In this document: positions 43,626 to 51,463 of the stretch, one piece after another | Layout of the letters: the number at the start of each line of letters is the position of its first letter | Position numbering within the stretch: position 1 is the stretch's first letter | Origin: Methylotuvimicrobium sp018830325 | GTDB lineage: Bacteria > Pseudomonadota > Gammaproteobacteria > Methylococcales > Methylomonadaceae | Reading direction: 5' to 3' | Length of the DNA: 64,000 bases | Assembly (NCBI RefSeq): GCF_044788715.1 | Contig: NZ_CP173170.1 | Span: 2,542,001-2,606,000, forward strand | Made by a program: the position numbers and the translations under genes | The notes under the pieces: model-generated | What the model saw: the letters and a program-made list of their open reading frames with translations, nothing else | Databases searched by the model: none | Told to the model about the DNA's origin: nothing

Positions 43626-45578
43626 TCAGGATTCGGGCATTTTGTGCGAGAATCTGAGAATGATGAATTCGGCCGGCCTAACCGCCGCCATACCGATTTC
43701 GATAATCATTCGGCCTTCCAAAATATCGAGCGGCGTCATCGTTTTACCCAAGCCCACCGCGACATAAAATGCATGCTCCGGCTTGATGCCTTGCAACGCG
43801 CCTTGCCGCCATAGCACAGTCAAGAAGTTTTCGATCATCGCCTGAACCTTGACCCAAGTATTCGCATCGTTCGGTTCGAAAACGAATTGTTCGGTCGCCT
43901 TTTTGGTGCTTTCTTCGACCATGTTGAAAAAACGCCGCACACTGACATAGCGCCATTCGTTGTCGTTGCCGGCCAAGGTTCTAGCCCCGAAAACTAATGT
44001 GCCTTTACCGGTAAAAAAACGGATGGCATTGATCGATTTGCCGCTATTGACATCGATATTGAGCGCATCGAGCTCGGATGCCCGAAACGAGTCTTTCGGG
44101 CCGATGATCCCGGATACGCTGACGTTTGCCGGCGCCTTCCATACTCCTCGGGTTCGATCGACATAGGCATAAATTCCGGCAATCGCACCGGAAGGAGGGA
44201 TGCTGGTGTTGGTGTTTTGGATACCGGTCAATATTGATTTATATAGAGGAAAAGCATTGAGCAAGCCGTCGTGCTTTTGATTCTCTAATTCGTGAGCGAT
44301 ACCGACTACGCCGCTAAGCCACGCATTATTGATCGAGTCGAATAGTCCCCTTGCCAACGGTAATACGCTGTCCATTTTTGCCGCGTTGGTCGTTGCGCTA
44401 CCCGGTATTACCGTTGAAGCATCCGGCGCGCCGGCGCCGAAAATGTCATCCCACTCAGCGGCGGAAGGCGGAGTGCCTGTTTGGAATTGTGGATTGTATG
44501 TACCAATTTCGTCGTCGAGTTCTTTATCGTAAGCGATCAATTCTGAATAGAATCCTTTCAGCGTCGAGGCAATTAAGTTTTGTAAACCGGTTTGTAAGTC
44601 GGCATTTTCCAGTGCATTACTGCCGGCACCTACCAACACATCGACAGAACGCGCAACCGAAAACAAAAAGTTAATCAGCTGCATGAAATTAGCGGGTGTC
44701 TTGTTCTCTAAATAGCCTCCTTCCAGCGAGGTAAATCGTTCTCTTAAGGTTTGCGCAGGATTGGCAAGGGCCGCATTTTCCGAAACGATCTTATCGACAT
44801 CGTCGATGACTTGTTCAAATTCATCGAGCAAAACCTTTATCGCCGTATCGTCGGTTAAATCAGCCAAGTCGAAATGCGTGGAACCTTTAAAGATGACATC
44901 CTTGAAATGACGTAACTTGACATTTTTAGGGAAATTGACGGTAAGCCAAGGCGTATAAGCCGCGCCGTATTTTAGGTCCTTGATGCCTACCCCGGACCGA
45001 AATTCCGCACCTTTCGGGTCGTCGTCTTTGAGATGAAACAGCCCGACGCGATCCATTAAATTACCGCATTGTTGCAGTGCCGCGTCGTAGACTCCGTAAA
45101 AGTCGTTGCCGGTCGTCAATAAGGAATTATCGGGAAAAACTAAGATCGTCGGCTCATCGACTTTGTTGAGCGTATCCATGCCTTTTCCCGGCCCGGTAAA
45201 ATCGCTGACTATCTTGCCGGCGGTCTCGTAAGTTCCGGTCGCAACAATAAAACAATCTCCACCGCCGTTCGTATAAAACAAGCGCAAACTGTCATACATG
45301 AAAAAACGATTATTAATATCGGCCGATTCAAAATTCTTGTTGTCATCCAAATTGACGTTGGCAATCGTCGATTCCGCGCCAATTCCGAAATAAGCCTCAT
45401 ATTCGGCAATCGAACCGATCTTCGTCGGAACATTGAGCAAATCGCCCGGCTTGATTTTATCCGCCTTTTCGGTGTAGCCGATAAACGCGGGAATCGCTGT
45501 TTCCACGGGAGCAATGGACGGAGGGAATTTCGGAATTTCCTCGATATAAACGCCTGGAGTTTTATACGCTGTAGCCAT
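43626..45578 (-). CDS. Contractile tail sheath protein (Afp2-like), single copy
   Basis: 650 aa. The N-terminus KTPGVYIEEIPKFPPSIAPVETAIPAFIGYT is the sheath signature (read in segments). The C-terminal core (GIYAYVDRTRGVWKAPAN, SINAIRFFTGKGTLVFGART, EWRYVSVRRFFNMVEES, WRQGALQGIKPEHAF) provides the conserved subunit-linking strands. Between them a ~200-residue variable surface insert (about residues 270-430) explains the length. Only one sheath gene is present, unlike the three of the Serratia Afp, as in AlgoCIS-type loci. It contracts to drive the inner tube. Confidence 0.95.
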   Translation of the reverse strand: MATAYKTPGVYIEEIPKFPPSIAPVETAIPAFIGYTEKADKIKPGDLLNVPTKIGSIAEYEAYFGIGAESTIANVNLDDNKNFESADINNRFFMYDSLRLFYTNGGGDCFIVATGTYETAGKIVSDFTGPGKGMDTLNKVDEPTILVFPDNSLLTTGNDFYGVYDAALQQCGNLMDRVGLFHLKDDDPKGAEFRSGVGIKDLKYGAAYTPWLTVNFPKNVKLRHFKDVIFKGSTHFDLADLTDDTAIKVLLDEFEQVIDDVDKIVSENAALANPAQTLRERFTSLEGGYLENKTPANFMQLINFLFSVARSVDVLVGAGSNALENADLQTGLQNLIASTLKGFYSELIAYDKELDDEIGTYNPQFQTGTPPSAAEWDDIFGAGAPDASTVIPGSATTNAAKMDSVLPLARGLFDSINNAWLSGVVGIAHELENQKHDGLLNAFPLYKSILTGIQNTNTSIPPSGAIAGIYAYVDRTRGVWKAPANVSVSGIIGPKDSFRASELDALNIDVNSGKSINAIRFFTGKGTLVFGARTLAGNDNEWRYVSVRRFFNMVEESTKKATEQFVFEPNDANTWVKVQAMIENFLTVLWRQGALQGIKPEHAFYVAVGLGKTMTPLDILEGRMIIEIGMAAVRPAEFIILRFSHKMPES

Positions 45579-45603
45579 GATAATTACCGATTCCTATTAA
45601 AGA

Positions 45604-46611
45604 TTACTCATAAATCTCCGAAACGAGTTTAATCACTCTATCGCCGCTTAAAACCGGCTTGACTGAGTTTTCGGAGGGTTTGCGGCGATTTCCGGCATTG
45701 CCGAAATAAGTTGAGGGCAACGGCTCGGCGGTTTCGAATTCCAAAGAACCGTTGTCCTGGTTTAAATATTGCCAAAATGTCGAACGATTTTTCAGTCGTA
45801 CATGAAACGAAGGCGAGGCTTGTTTTGCCCTGCCCTGACTATCGATCAAACTGAATCGACCATCATCCAGTCTTTCGGCATGCAAACGAATCAGTGCAAA
45901 TACATCTTTCGGAAGACTTGAATCCAAGGCAATACCGCGAAAAATTGCGCCCTCCATCTCCGGCACTTCCAGAACCGGAACATCGCCTTGGTGCACATAA
46001 ACCGGCCAAAGCCCGGCTTGATCGGTAATCGTATGAAGTCGATCGCCCGGCTGGTCTGCGATAAGCTGTGTCAAAGAATTGCCCGATAAGCCCATCGCTT
46101 CCACGAGATCGTCATTGGCGACAGCTGGAAATTCCTTGGATAAAAACAGGACTTCATCGTCGCCGGAACCTCGGGAGGCACCGGTCAGATTCGATAAGAC
46201 CGGCACGTTTTCCTTGTACAAATAACGCTTGCCTAGGTCGGCATCGTAAAGATCCATGATGCGCTGCCGTCTCAGCATCAACGCAGTGTAATTTATGAAC
46301 ACCGGGTTGCGCACGATAACCGCGAACTCGAAAAGCGCATCGCTTGCGATAATCGCCTCTTCCGGAACTGCCGCGATCAGGCCCAAAGCGCTATTGATCA
46401 CAATAGCGCGATAGGCTTCCAGTTGTTTCTCCGTCTTTGAGGTCGGTCGAATCTCAAGGAAGGCGCGGACGTCATAAGAGGATAAGCGTTGTTGCTTTTT
46501 CAGCGGGTCATCGATCGAATCGAATAGGGTTTCGCCTTCGTCCAACCAATAGTGATGCAACACCTTCACTTCAAAGAGACGCCGATATTTAATGCGAATT
46601 TGTTCACTCAT
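45604..46611 (-). CDS. Unknown eCIS-associated protein between terminator and sheath genes
   Basis: 335 aa from the ATG at 46611 (MSEQIRIKYRRLFEVKVLHH); the longer frame to 46689 is less likely because it would overlap the terminator gene by 86 bp. No signal peptide or transmembrane segment. I do not recognise a named domain. Landmarks are LFEVKVLHHYWLDEGETLFD, FLEIRPTSKTEKQLEAYRAI, and a strand-rich C-terminal half ending RLKNRSTFWQYLNQ. The overlap with the DUF4255 gene (8 bp) and the position ahead of the sheath argue for a structural or assembly role specific to this eCIS lineage. Confidence 0.8.
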   Translation of the reverse strand: MSEQIRIKYRRLFEVKVLHHYWLDEGETLFDSIDDPLKKQQRLSSYDVRAFLEIRPTSKTEKQLEAYRAIVINSALGLIAAVPEEAIIASDALFEFAVIVRNPVFINYTALMLRRQRIMDLYDADLGKRYLYKENVPVLSNLTGASRGSGDDEVLFLSKEFPAVANDDLVEAMGLSGNSLTQLIADQPGDRLHTITDQAGLWPVYVHQGDVPVLEVPEMEGAIFRGIALDSSLPKDVFALIRLHAERLDDGRFSLIDSQGRAKQASPSFHVRLKNRSTFWQYLNQDNGSLEFETAEPLPSTYFGNAGNRRKPSENSVKPVLSGDRVIKLVSEIYE

Positions 46612-47245
46612 TGGCGACCGCCAACCCGGTTTTGTGCCGGAAATCGTGAACGACTTCGGTAATGACGCCACTTTCGCTTTTAACCGCACGGAATTTCAAA
46701 TCCAACATGCGCAGTACGTAGATCGCGAAAGGGTATTGTTTACCGCCTAAGGTTCCCCAGAGGTGATTAACTTCCTCCATCGTCGGAGAATACAGATCGA
46801 AAATAAGTTTGAAAGACTGGAGTTGATCGAGCGGATTGGCGGGCGAGTTATTCGAAATCGACGCGGGGTCGACTGTATCCTGCGTAAAAACATTTTGCGC
46901 CTGAAAAAAGCGTATCGCCCGCGACAGCATCAACAAGGCATTGGTGTAATTACTGTGAGAGGCGACGATCAGTATTTGAAAATTGAGAAAGGTCGGCGGG
47001 TTTTCATACACGGTACGAAGCGTAACGTCGTTACGCGTGAAGTGCGGTACGTTCTTCAAGGTTTTTTCTTCCTTGATGTTGACCAGCGATAAATAAAGCA
47101 CATCCCGCGGATTCGCGCCCGCACCGTTACCAAAGCCGTCGGCCAAGTTCCCCAAACGCCCGACATTCATGACGTCGGACCCGTAATGGTCGGTTAAATG
47201 CCGATTGAGTTCGTTCAAGACTATCGTCAGAGCATGTGCGATCAT
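46604..47245 (-). CDS. DUF4255 tail terminator protein (Afp16/Pvc16-like)
   Basis: 213 aa from ATG 47245 (MIAHALTIVLNELNRHL), preceded by AGGAAG at 8-nt spacing; the ATG at 47275 has no Shine-Dalgarno. The sequence follows the DUF4255 pattern: short N-terminal helix, GNLADGFGNGAGANPRDVLYLSLVNIKEE (read in segments), PPTFLNFQILIVASHSNYTNALLMLSRAIRFF and NHLWGTLGGKQYPFAIYVLRML. Members cap and terminate tube and sheath at the distal end. It is the first gene of the operon, with the palindromic operators upstream. Confidence 0.92.
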   Translation of the reverse strand: MIAHALTIVLNELNRHLTDHYGSDVMNVGRLGNLADGFGNGAGANPRDVLYLSLVNIKEEKTLKNVPHFTRNDVTLRTVYENPPTFLNFQILIVASHSNYTNALLMLSRAIRFFQAQNVFTQDTVDPASISNNSPANPLDQLQSFKLIFDLYSPTMEEVNHLWGTLGGKQYPFAIYVLRMLDLKFRAVKSESGVITEVVHDFRHKTGLAVANE

Positions 47246-47393
47246 GCGGCGCTTCCTATTACCGAATTTATTCATGGAACAGCTTTTTCATGAATAAAAG
47301 GCAAAAACGGTGCCATACTCGACGAATCGATTAAAAATACAAATTGTTGATAAATATAAGAAAATATTAGATTGAATTAGTCACGTTTCGCTC

Positions 47394-47417
47394 TCTGTAA
47401 CAACAGCCTGTTACAGA
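47394..47417. promoter_or_regulatory. Palindromic operator 1 upstream of eCIS operon
   Basis: TCTGTAAC-N8-GTTACAGA. This copy extends to perfect 16-bp arms (47387-47402 and 47409-47424, TTCGCTCTCTGTAACA and complement). It has no T-run on either strand, so a terminator role is doubtful. Same arms and spacing as the site at 47475. Confidence 0.7.
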
Positions 47418-47474
47418 GAGCGAAGGAAGGCTTATCAATTAAATAGAATATGCTTTATTAACAGAGACTTGAAA

Positions 47475-47498
47475 TCTGTAACATTAAGGAGTTACAGA
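47475..47498. promoter_or_regulatory. Palindromic operator 2 upstream of eCIS operon
   Basis: TCTGTAAC-ATTAAGGA-GTTACAGA: identical 8-bp arms and 8-bp spacer length to operator 1, centre 81 bp away, with unrelated spacer sequence. Conserved arms with a changed spacer is what a dimeric protein-binding site would show. Confidence 0.7.
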
Positions 47499-48039
47499 CT
47501 GTGACAGTTGTATTCGAAATAGGACTTAGTAACTCAGCCCCGAGCATTTCGAACAAAGCCTACGCAGATCTAAACGTTTGGAGCGGTTTGAACAACCCGC
47601 TAGCAATTCCCAATTTGAGGATAAAAAAGGGTGTGGAGCATGCTTGGCGAGTATGTCGGCGGCAGGGAGCCGCCGTCAAGCCCCATGGACGGGTTCACGG
47701 CGTTCCTCGACAGGCATGCTTCACATCCTAAACTGTGAAAATATCTTCAAACTGGGAATTGCTGACAACTCGCTCCATGAGTTGATTTTCAATAAAAAAA
47801 TTTGTCCTGATATCGTACCTTTGGACAATTGACAGAATCTTTATTTAATCTCTATGATCTCATGAAGGATTTGGCCCGGGCGTTTACTAAGATTTAAATT
47901 TGTAACAATAACTTCGATTGAAATAAAGCGCCTTTAGGATGGTAAAGATTGTTAACAACCTACGATTATTTATAAACACTTACACCCCCCATTTCAGGGA
48001 CGAAGTAAACTTTTTGGCTTTTTTTGAGAGGCGTAAACT
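47499..48039. other. Intergenic region with dispersed repeat
   Basis: About 540 bases. Frames at 47501-47731 and 47578-47832 are rejected because they run through the dispersed repeat GTCGGCGGCAGGGAGCCGCC at about 47655, whose relatives lie near 4204. AT-rich sequence from 47830 to 48030 probably holds a promoter for the truncated gene at 48040, but no hexamers stand out. Confidence 0.45.
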
Positions 48040-48144
48040 ATGAACCGAATAACCCAGCTTAAAGTTTCCTCCCGATTCGCAGCACTTAATTTAGGCTTGC
48101 TGTTAGCGATTGCTCATTTTCCACAAACGGCCGACGCGGCGTAG
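48040..48144 (+). pseudogene. Orphan signal peptide of a truncated exported protein
   Basis: 34 codons from ATG 48040, preceded by GAGAGG: a basic start (MNRITQLKVSSRFAALN), hydrophobic core LGLLLAIAHF, and an A-D-A-A cleavage site, then TAG. A complete signal peptide with nothing attached indicates that the mature part was removed. The frame ends inside the 3' end of the IS21-type remnant (from 48114), so insertion plus deletion is the likely cause. Confidence 0.6.
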
Positions 48145-48503
48145 CTATAGCAACGATTGGGATACTGCTGGGCATACTCTTCCCAGAGCAATTGTTTGGT
48201 CACGCTTTTTTTCTTCAACTCCAGATGCACGTCAGTCCATACCGGTTCCTGGAATTTGGTTGAAGGCTGAGCATCCGAGCGGGGATAAAATTTCAGGACT
48301 AAAGTTTGATCATCCCAATCTTCCGGTAGCGGCCAGGATATTTTCAGTTGCTCGGCCAGTTTTAAGATGTTTTGAATGCTGCCGACACTGATTTTGGTGC
48401 TGGCACTGATTTTTCGGATGCTTAATCCGGTGCTGTAGCTAAGTCTGAGTACTTCTCGTAATTTTCGCATTGCTGTTCTCTTCGCTGACATTATCTTCTC
48501 CAC
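48114..48503 (-). mobile_element. IS21-family IstA transposase, N-terminal remnant
   Basis: 129 codons: AMRKLREVLRLSYSTGLS, RKISASTKISVGSIQNIL (helix-turn-helix), ISWPLPEDWDDQTL, DVHLELKKKSVTKQLLWEEY and QQYPNRCYSY. This is the DNA-binding N-terminus of IstA. The DDE catalytic domain and istB are gone. Upstream (48552-48712) are the multiple end repeats expected at the IstA side of IS21 elements. Confidence 0.85.
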
Positions 48504-48551
48504 AATAAGGCGGGAAGCATAATCTGATTAGATAAACAATGCGTTAGATGG

Positions 48552-48712
48552 GATTCTGGCAACTTGAACACCGATTCTGGAAAATCCAGAAAAGTGTTCA
48601 GCTTGAAACCAGAATCAGTGTTCAGCTTGAAACCAGAATCAGTGTTCAACTTGAATCAGAACTAGTGTTCAGATTGCTCCACAATGGGTGTTCAGGTTGG
48701 GTCAGAATATGC
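48552..48712. repeat. IS21-type terminal tandem repeats
   Basis: Five tandem units begin GTGTTCA at 48594, 48618, 48642, 48665 and 48688. The first two are identical 24-mers (GTGTTCAGCTTGAAACCAG then AATCA) and the others diverge progressively. An inverted copy lies at about 48552-48577. Multiple 20-25 bp repeats at the ends are typical transposase-binding sites of IS21 elements. The outer end is probably near 48712. Confidence 0.75.
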
Positions 48713-48753
48713 AAGAGTAGGATTTAATCCTATTCTTAAAATGAATAACACTT

Positions 48754-49035
48754 ATGCGTACCACAAAACAACTTAGCATCACGCTTCCTACAGAAATGGC
48801 CGAGGTTATAAAATCTAAGGTCGCTGCCGGGGAATATGCAACAGAAAGTGAAGTCATTCGAGATGGATTGCGAGTACTTATAGCCCGTGACCGAGCAGTA
48901 GAGAACTGGCTGTTAGAACAAGTCGTACCGGCCTATGATGCCCTGAAAGCTGATCCTGCAAGGGCTGCCTCAGTGGAACAGGTTCAGGCAAGGCTTGCTG
49001 CTGAACATAAGGCTGCCATTGCCAAAAAAGTTTGA
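48754..49035 (+). CDS. parD: ParD-like ribbon-helix-helix antitoxin
   Basis: 93 aa. The N-terminal RTTKQLSITLPTEMAEVIKS is a ribbon-helix-helix DNA-binding strand-helix. GEYATESEVIRDGLRVLIAR is the conserved second helix region of ParD/CopG-type antitoxins, and the acidic/alanine-rich tail should bind the toxin. It overlaps the ParE-like frame by TTGA (49032-49035). It would neutralise ParE and autorepress the pair. Because the toxin is broken, this may now be an orphan antitoxin. It lies just beyond the IS21 end repeats. Confidence 0.9.
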   Translation: MRTTKQLSITLPTEMAEVIKSKVAAGEYATESEVIRDGLRVLIARDRAVENWLLEQVVPAYDALKADPARAASVEQVQARLAAEHKAAIAKKV

Positions 49036-49214
49036 AAACATATCAGGTTATTTTCTCACCAGAGGCAGAAGAGCAGCTGGCTTCGCTTTATCGCTACCTC
49101 GCTTTCGAAGCGTCACCAAACATTGCAGAGCGATTGCTGACTATGGCTCATTCAACCATTTATGAAGAATCGGCCAAAAGCGGTCAGACGCGACTGGCCG
49201 CTTTATGGCGATGA
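49032..49214 (+). pseudogene. parE: ParE-like toxin, frameshifted
   Basis: 60 codons from a TTG overlapping the parD stop. The start TYQVIFSPEAEEQLASLYRY then LAFEASPNIAERL is a good ParE/RelE-superfamily N-terminus. After AER the frame reads LLTMAHSTIYEES, which is foreign to the family. A neighbouring frame reads AIADYGSFNHL, closer to the expected A-I-x-x-Y-C-E-S-F helix. The arginine-rich C-terminal strands that bind gyrase are not found. A frameshift has inactivated it. Confidence 0.75.
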
Positions 49215-49315
49215 ATATTGCTGAATGAAGTTCGGCAATAGTGTCATGGGCAGTCAGTCGAATTACAATATTTGCAAGAAAAATCTTCAATGATTGGCGA
49301 TCTAGCAATCACAAT

Positions 49316-49975
49316 TCAAGATAAATCCAAAAGATTAATGATATTCATCTTAATGGCTAGGCGAGTCAACTCGATATCACTGGCAACGCCCAGTTTTCGC
49401 TTGATCATATAATGGCAGTTCGATACGGTTTTTGGACTGATATTGAGTGTTTGAGCAATATCCTCTGTTGAACGAGCATCGACTAACATTCGCAGAATAT
49501 CGAATTCACGTACCGTTAATTCTTGTAGCGCAATACTATCGCCGCCTAATTTTTCCAGGGCCAGGACTTGTGCAATGTCGGCGCTCAACGTGACTCGCCC
49601 TGCATAGACATCATAGATAGCCCGAATCAAAACATCCGGCGCACTACTCTTGGTAACATAACCCAAGGCACCTGCTCTGATTGCCTGAACAGCAAAGCTT
49701 GGATTCTGGTGCATACTGAAGACCAGTATCTTCGCATCCGGGCATCGTTGTTTAATACGCGTAATAGCCTCCAGCCCCCCTTGACCTGGCATTGAAATAT
49801 CCATAACGGCTATATCAGAATCGCAATCCTTAAAACGTGAATAGGCTTCTGCTCCATCAGCTGCTTCAGCAACCACTTTCATTCCGGGTTGCTTCTCCAA
49901 AAGTGAGCGATAGCCTTCACGCACAACGGCATGATCATCAACCAGCAAAATTCTGATACTTTCCGAGTCTGTCAT
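49316..49975 (-). CDS. LuxR/NarL-type response regulator (MoxX/MxaB-like)
   Basis: 219 aa from ATG 49975, which overlaps the kinase stop (ATGA). The receiver domain has the DD pair (D13, D14) in LLVDDHAVVREGY, phosphoacceptor D59 in IAVMDISMPG, and K-x-x-A-P after GYVTK. The LuxR-type helix-turn-helix is ELTVREFDILRMLVDARSTE followed by LNISPKTVSNCHYMIKRKL. It is paired with the adjacent HisKA_3 kinase. In methylotrophs such pairs (MoxYX, MxaYB) control methanol dehydrogenase genes; that link is an inference here. Divergent half-sites at 51464-51492 are candidate targets. Confidence 0.93.
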   Translation of the reverse strand: MTDSESIRILLVDDHAVVREGYRSLLEKQPGMKVVAEAADGAEAYSRFKDCDSDIAVMDISMPGQGGLEAITRIKQRCPDAKILVFSMHQNPSFAVQAIRAGALGYVTKSSAPDVLIRAIYDVYAGRVTLSADIAQVLALEKLGGDSIALQELTVREFDILRMLVDARSTEDIAQTLNISPKTVSNCHYMIKRKLGVASDIELTRLAIKMNIINLLDLS

Positions 49976-51348
49976 ATCTGTGTCCCTGAAAGGGATTGAA
50001 CGGGAAGCCATACATGGACGGCAAGGCCGCTGGGATTACCCGTTTTTAATGTCAACCGGCCTTCAAGTGCGGATACTCGTTCACGGATACCGAGCAGCCC
50101 AATTCCAGGGCTGTTTTCAAACGGCAGTTTACTGGCCTTGCCGTCATCTTCGATACTGAGTTCAATGGCTGTTATTGAATTATTCACGGAGACTGTTTGG
50201 AGTGTTACTGTCGCATTATTAGCGGCTGAGTGTTTGGACACATTGGTCAGACATTCCTGAACAATACGAAAAATAGTAATGGGAATAGGCTCGGGTAACC
50301 GGTCAAGGTCGTCATGAACAGCAAGTCTATAATGAATCTTGCCGCCACTGCTGGCATTCCAGCCAGCCACCAGGCTTTTTAAACTGACCGTAAGGCCCAG
50401 TTCATCAATGTCAGAAGGGCGTATGCGCAATAATAATCCACGTAGCGATTCCATCATATGCTGGACAATTCGACTGATTTTTTTCCCTTCCGGAACTAGT
50501 TCCGGGCATTCGTTTTCTGCGGTTTGTGAAATGGAAGCTGCGACCGCATTGATCGCAGCCAGGCATTGGCCAAACTCGTCGTGCAGCTCTCGTGCCAAGT
50601 AACTGCGTTCATCCTCCTGAATATTCATCAGCTTTAATGCTAATTTCTTACGCTCGGAAAAGAGCTGTTCCAGACTTGCCGCCAGTTGATTGATGGCTTT
50701 TCCGGTTCGCTGCCATTCATCTAGCTCGAAAGTGGGTAGCCGAAATGACAATTCACCCTTTTCCATTTTCTCCAAGCCTGCAACGATAATTTGTGCCGGA
50801 TATAAAGCTCGACTCAAGGCGAAATAAACCAGCAAGCAAAGGGCCAGAGTGGAGCTGGCAGATAAACCCATTAAGTTACAGATATTCTGCCAGGCGCTTG
50901 CTATTTCCATCTCAGCGTTAGGCGCAACGATTACTGAACCATGAATCCGGCCCTTGAATGCTACTGGTCTCACCACTTCCAAGCCGGGATGGAAAGCCCA
51001 TTGGTAAAAGCTTTCAAACCACATAGGCCAGCTTCGTGACGTTATTTTAGCACCATGGCAAATGTTGCGCCTGAGACTGTTATCCGCTGATAGGTAACTT
51101 ATACAAATGCCGGACGCGGTACTGGTCTCTTTCCATAAATTAAAATCAGGGAAACGTTCCGGTTGACCAAAACCCGCATCGATACGCATCAATTGAAGCT
51201 CCAATTGCTTATCGATTGACTCAGCCGTTACTTGTGTATCAAGAATTGCTTGCTGATCAGCTTGATAAAGAACATAGGCTGCTGTTGCAATCAGGCAAGC
51301 GACAGCAATAAGGACAATACGTGATAGGAGGTGAAGTTTTAGATTCAT
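49972..51348 (-). CDS. Membrane sensor histidine kinase (HisKA_3, MoxY/MxaY-like)
   Basis: 458 aa. An N-terminal transmembrane helix (about 8-28) is followed by a periplasmic sensor region (about 29-160) containing one Cys in RRNICHGAK, and a second membrane helix (about 163-185). Then come a HAMP-like linker, the dimerisation and phosphoacceptor segment DERSYLARELHDEFGQCLAAI with His near residue 255, and a HATPase domain (FRIVQECLTNVSKHS, DDGKASKLP, GIGLLGIRERV). The N-terminal layout recalls LapD_MoxY_N sensors. Its partner is the overlapping LuxR-type regulator. Confidence 0.92.
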   Translation of the reverse strand: MNLKLHLLSRIVLIAVACLIATAAYVLYQADQQAILDTQVTAESIDKQLELQLMRIDAGFGQPERFPDFNLWKETSTASGICISYLSADNSLRRNICHGAKITSRSWPMWFESFYQWAFHPGLEVVRPVAFKGRIHGSVIVAPNAEMEIASAWQNICNLMGLSASSTLALCLLVYFALSRALYPAQIIVAGLEKMEKGELSFRLPTFELDEWQRTGKAINQLAASLEQLFSERKKLALKLMNIQEDERSYLARELHDEFGQCLAAINAVAASISQTAENECPELVPEGKKISRIVQHMMESLRGLLLRIRPSDIDELGLTVSLKSLVAGWNASSGGKIHYRLAVHDDLDRLPEPIPITIFRIVQECLTNVSKHSAANNATVTLQTVSVNNSITAIELSIEDDGKASKLPFENSPGIGLLGIRERVSALEGRLTLKTGNPSGLAVHVWLPVQSLSGTQI

Positions 51349-51463
51349 GGTAAGCGCAGGCTTCAGTGAGAGACTTTGCCGACGATTCAGCGTCGGAAAT
51401 TATTCATTTTTTAAATCATTTTAAGCCTGAATTCCGAGACTGGAATAGGGGGCGCAGGAAGGC

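Noticed and set aside
20565..47245. Type VI secretion system or R-type pyocin/prophage
   Set aside because: No TssJLM membrane complex, no lysis genes and no capsid genes; the presence of the eCIS ATPase, DUF5908, DUF4255 and DUF4157 proteins points to eCIS.
47387..47424. Rho-independent terminator
   Set aside because: The stem is perfect but there is no T-run on either strand, and its arms recur as a second palindrome at 47475, favouring an operator.
48594..48712. CRISPR array
   Set aside because: The ~24-bp units are contiguous without unique spacers and sit at the end of an IS21-type remnant; no cas genes.
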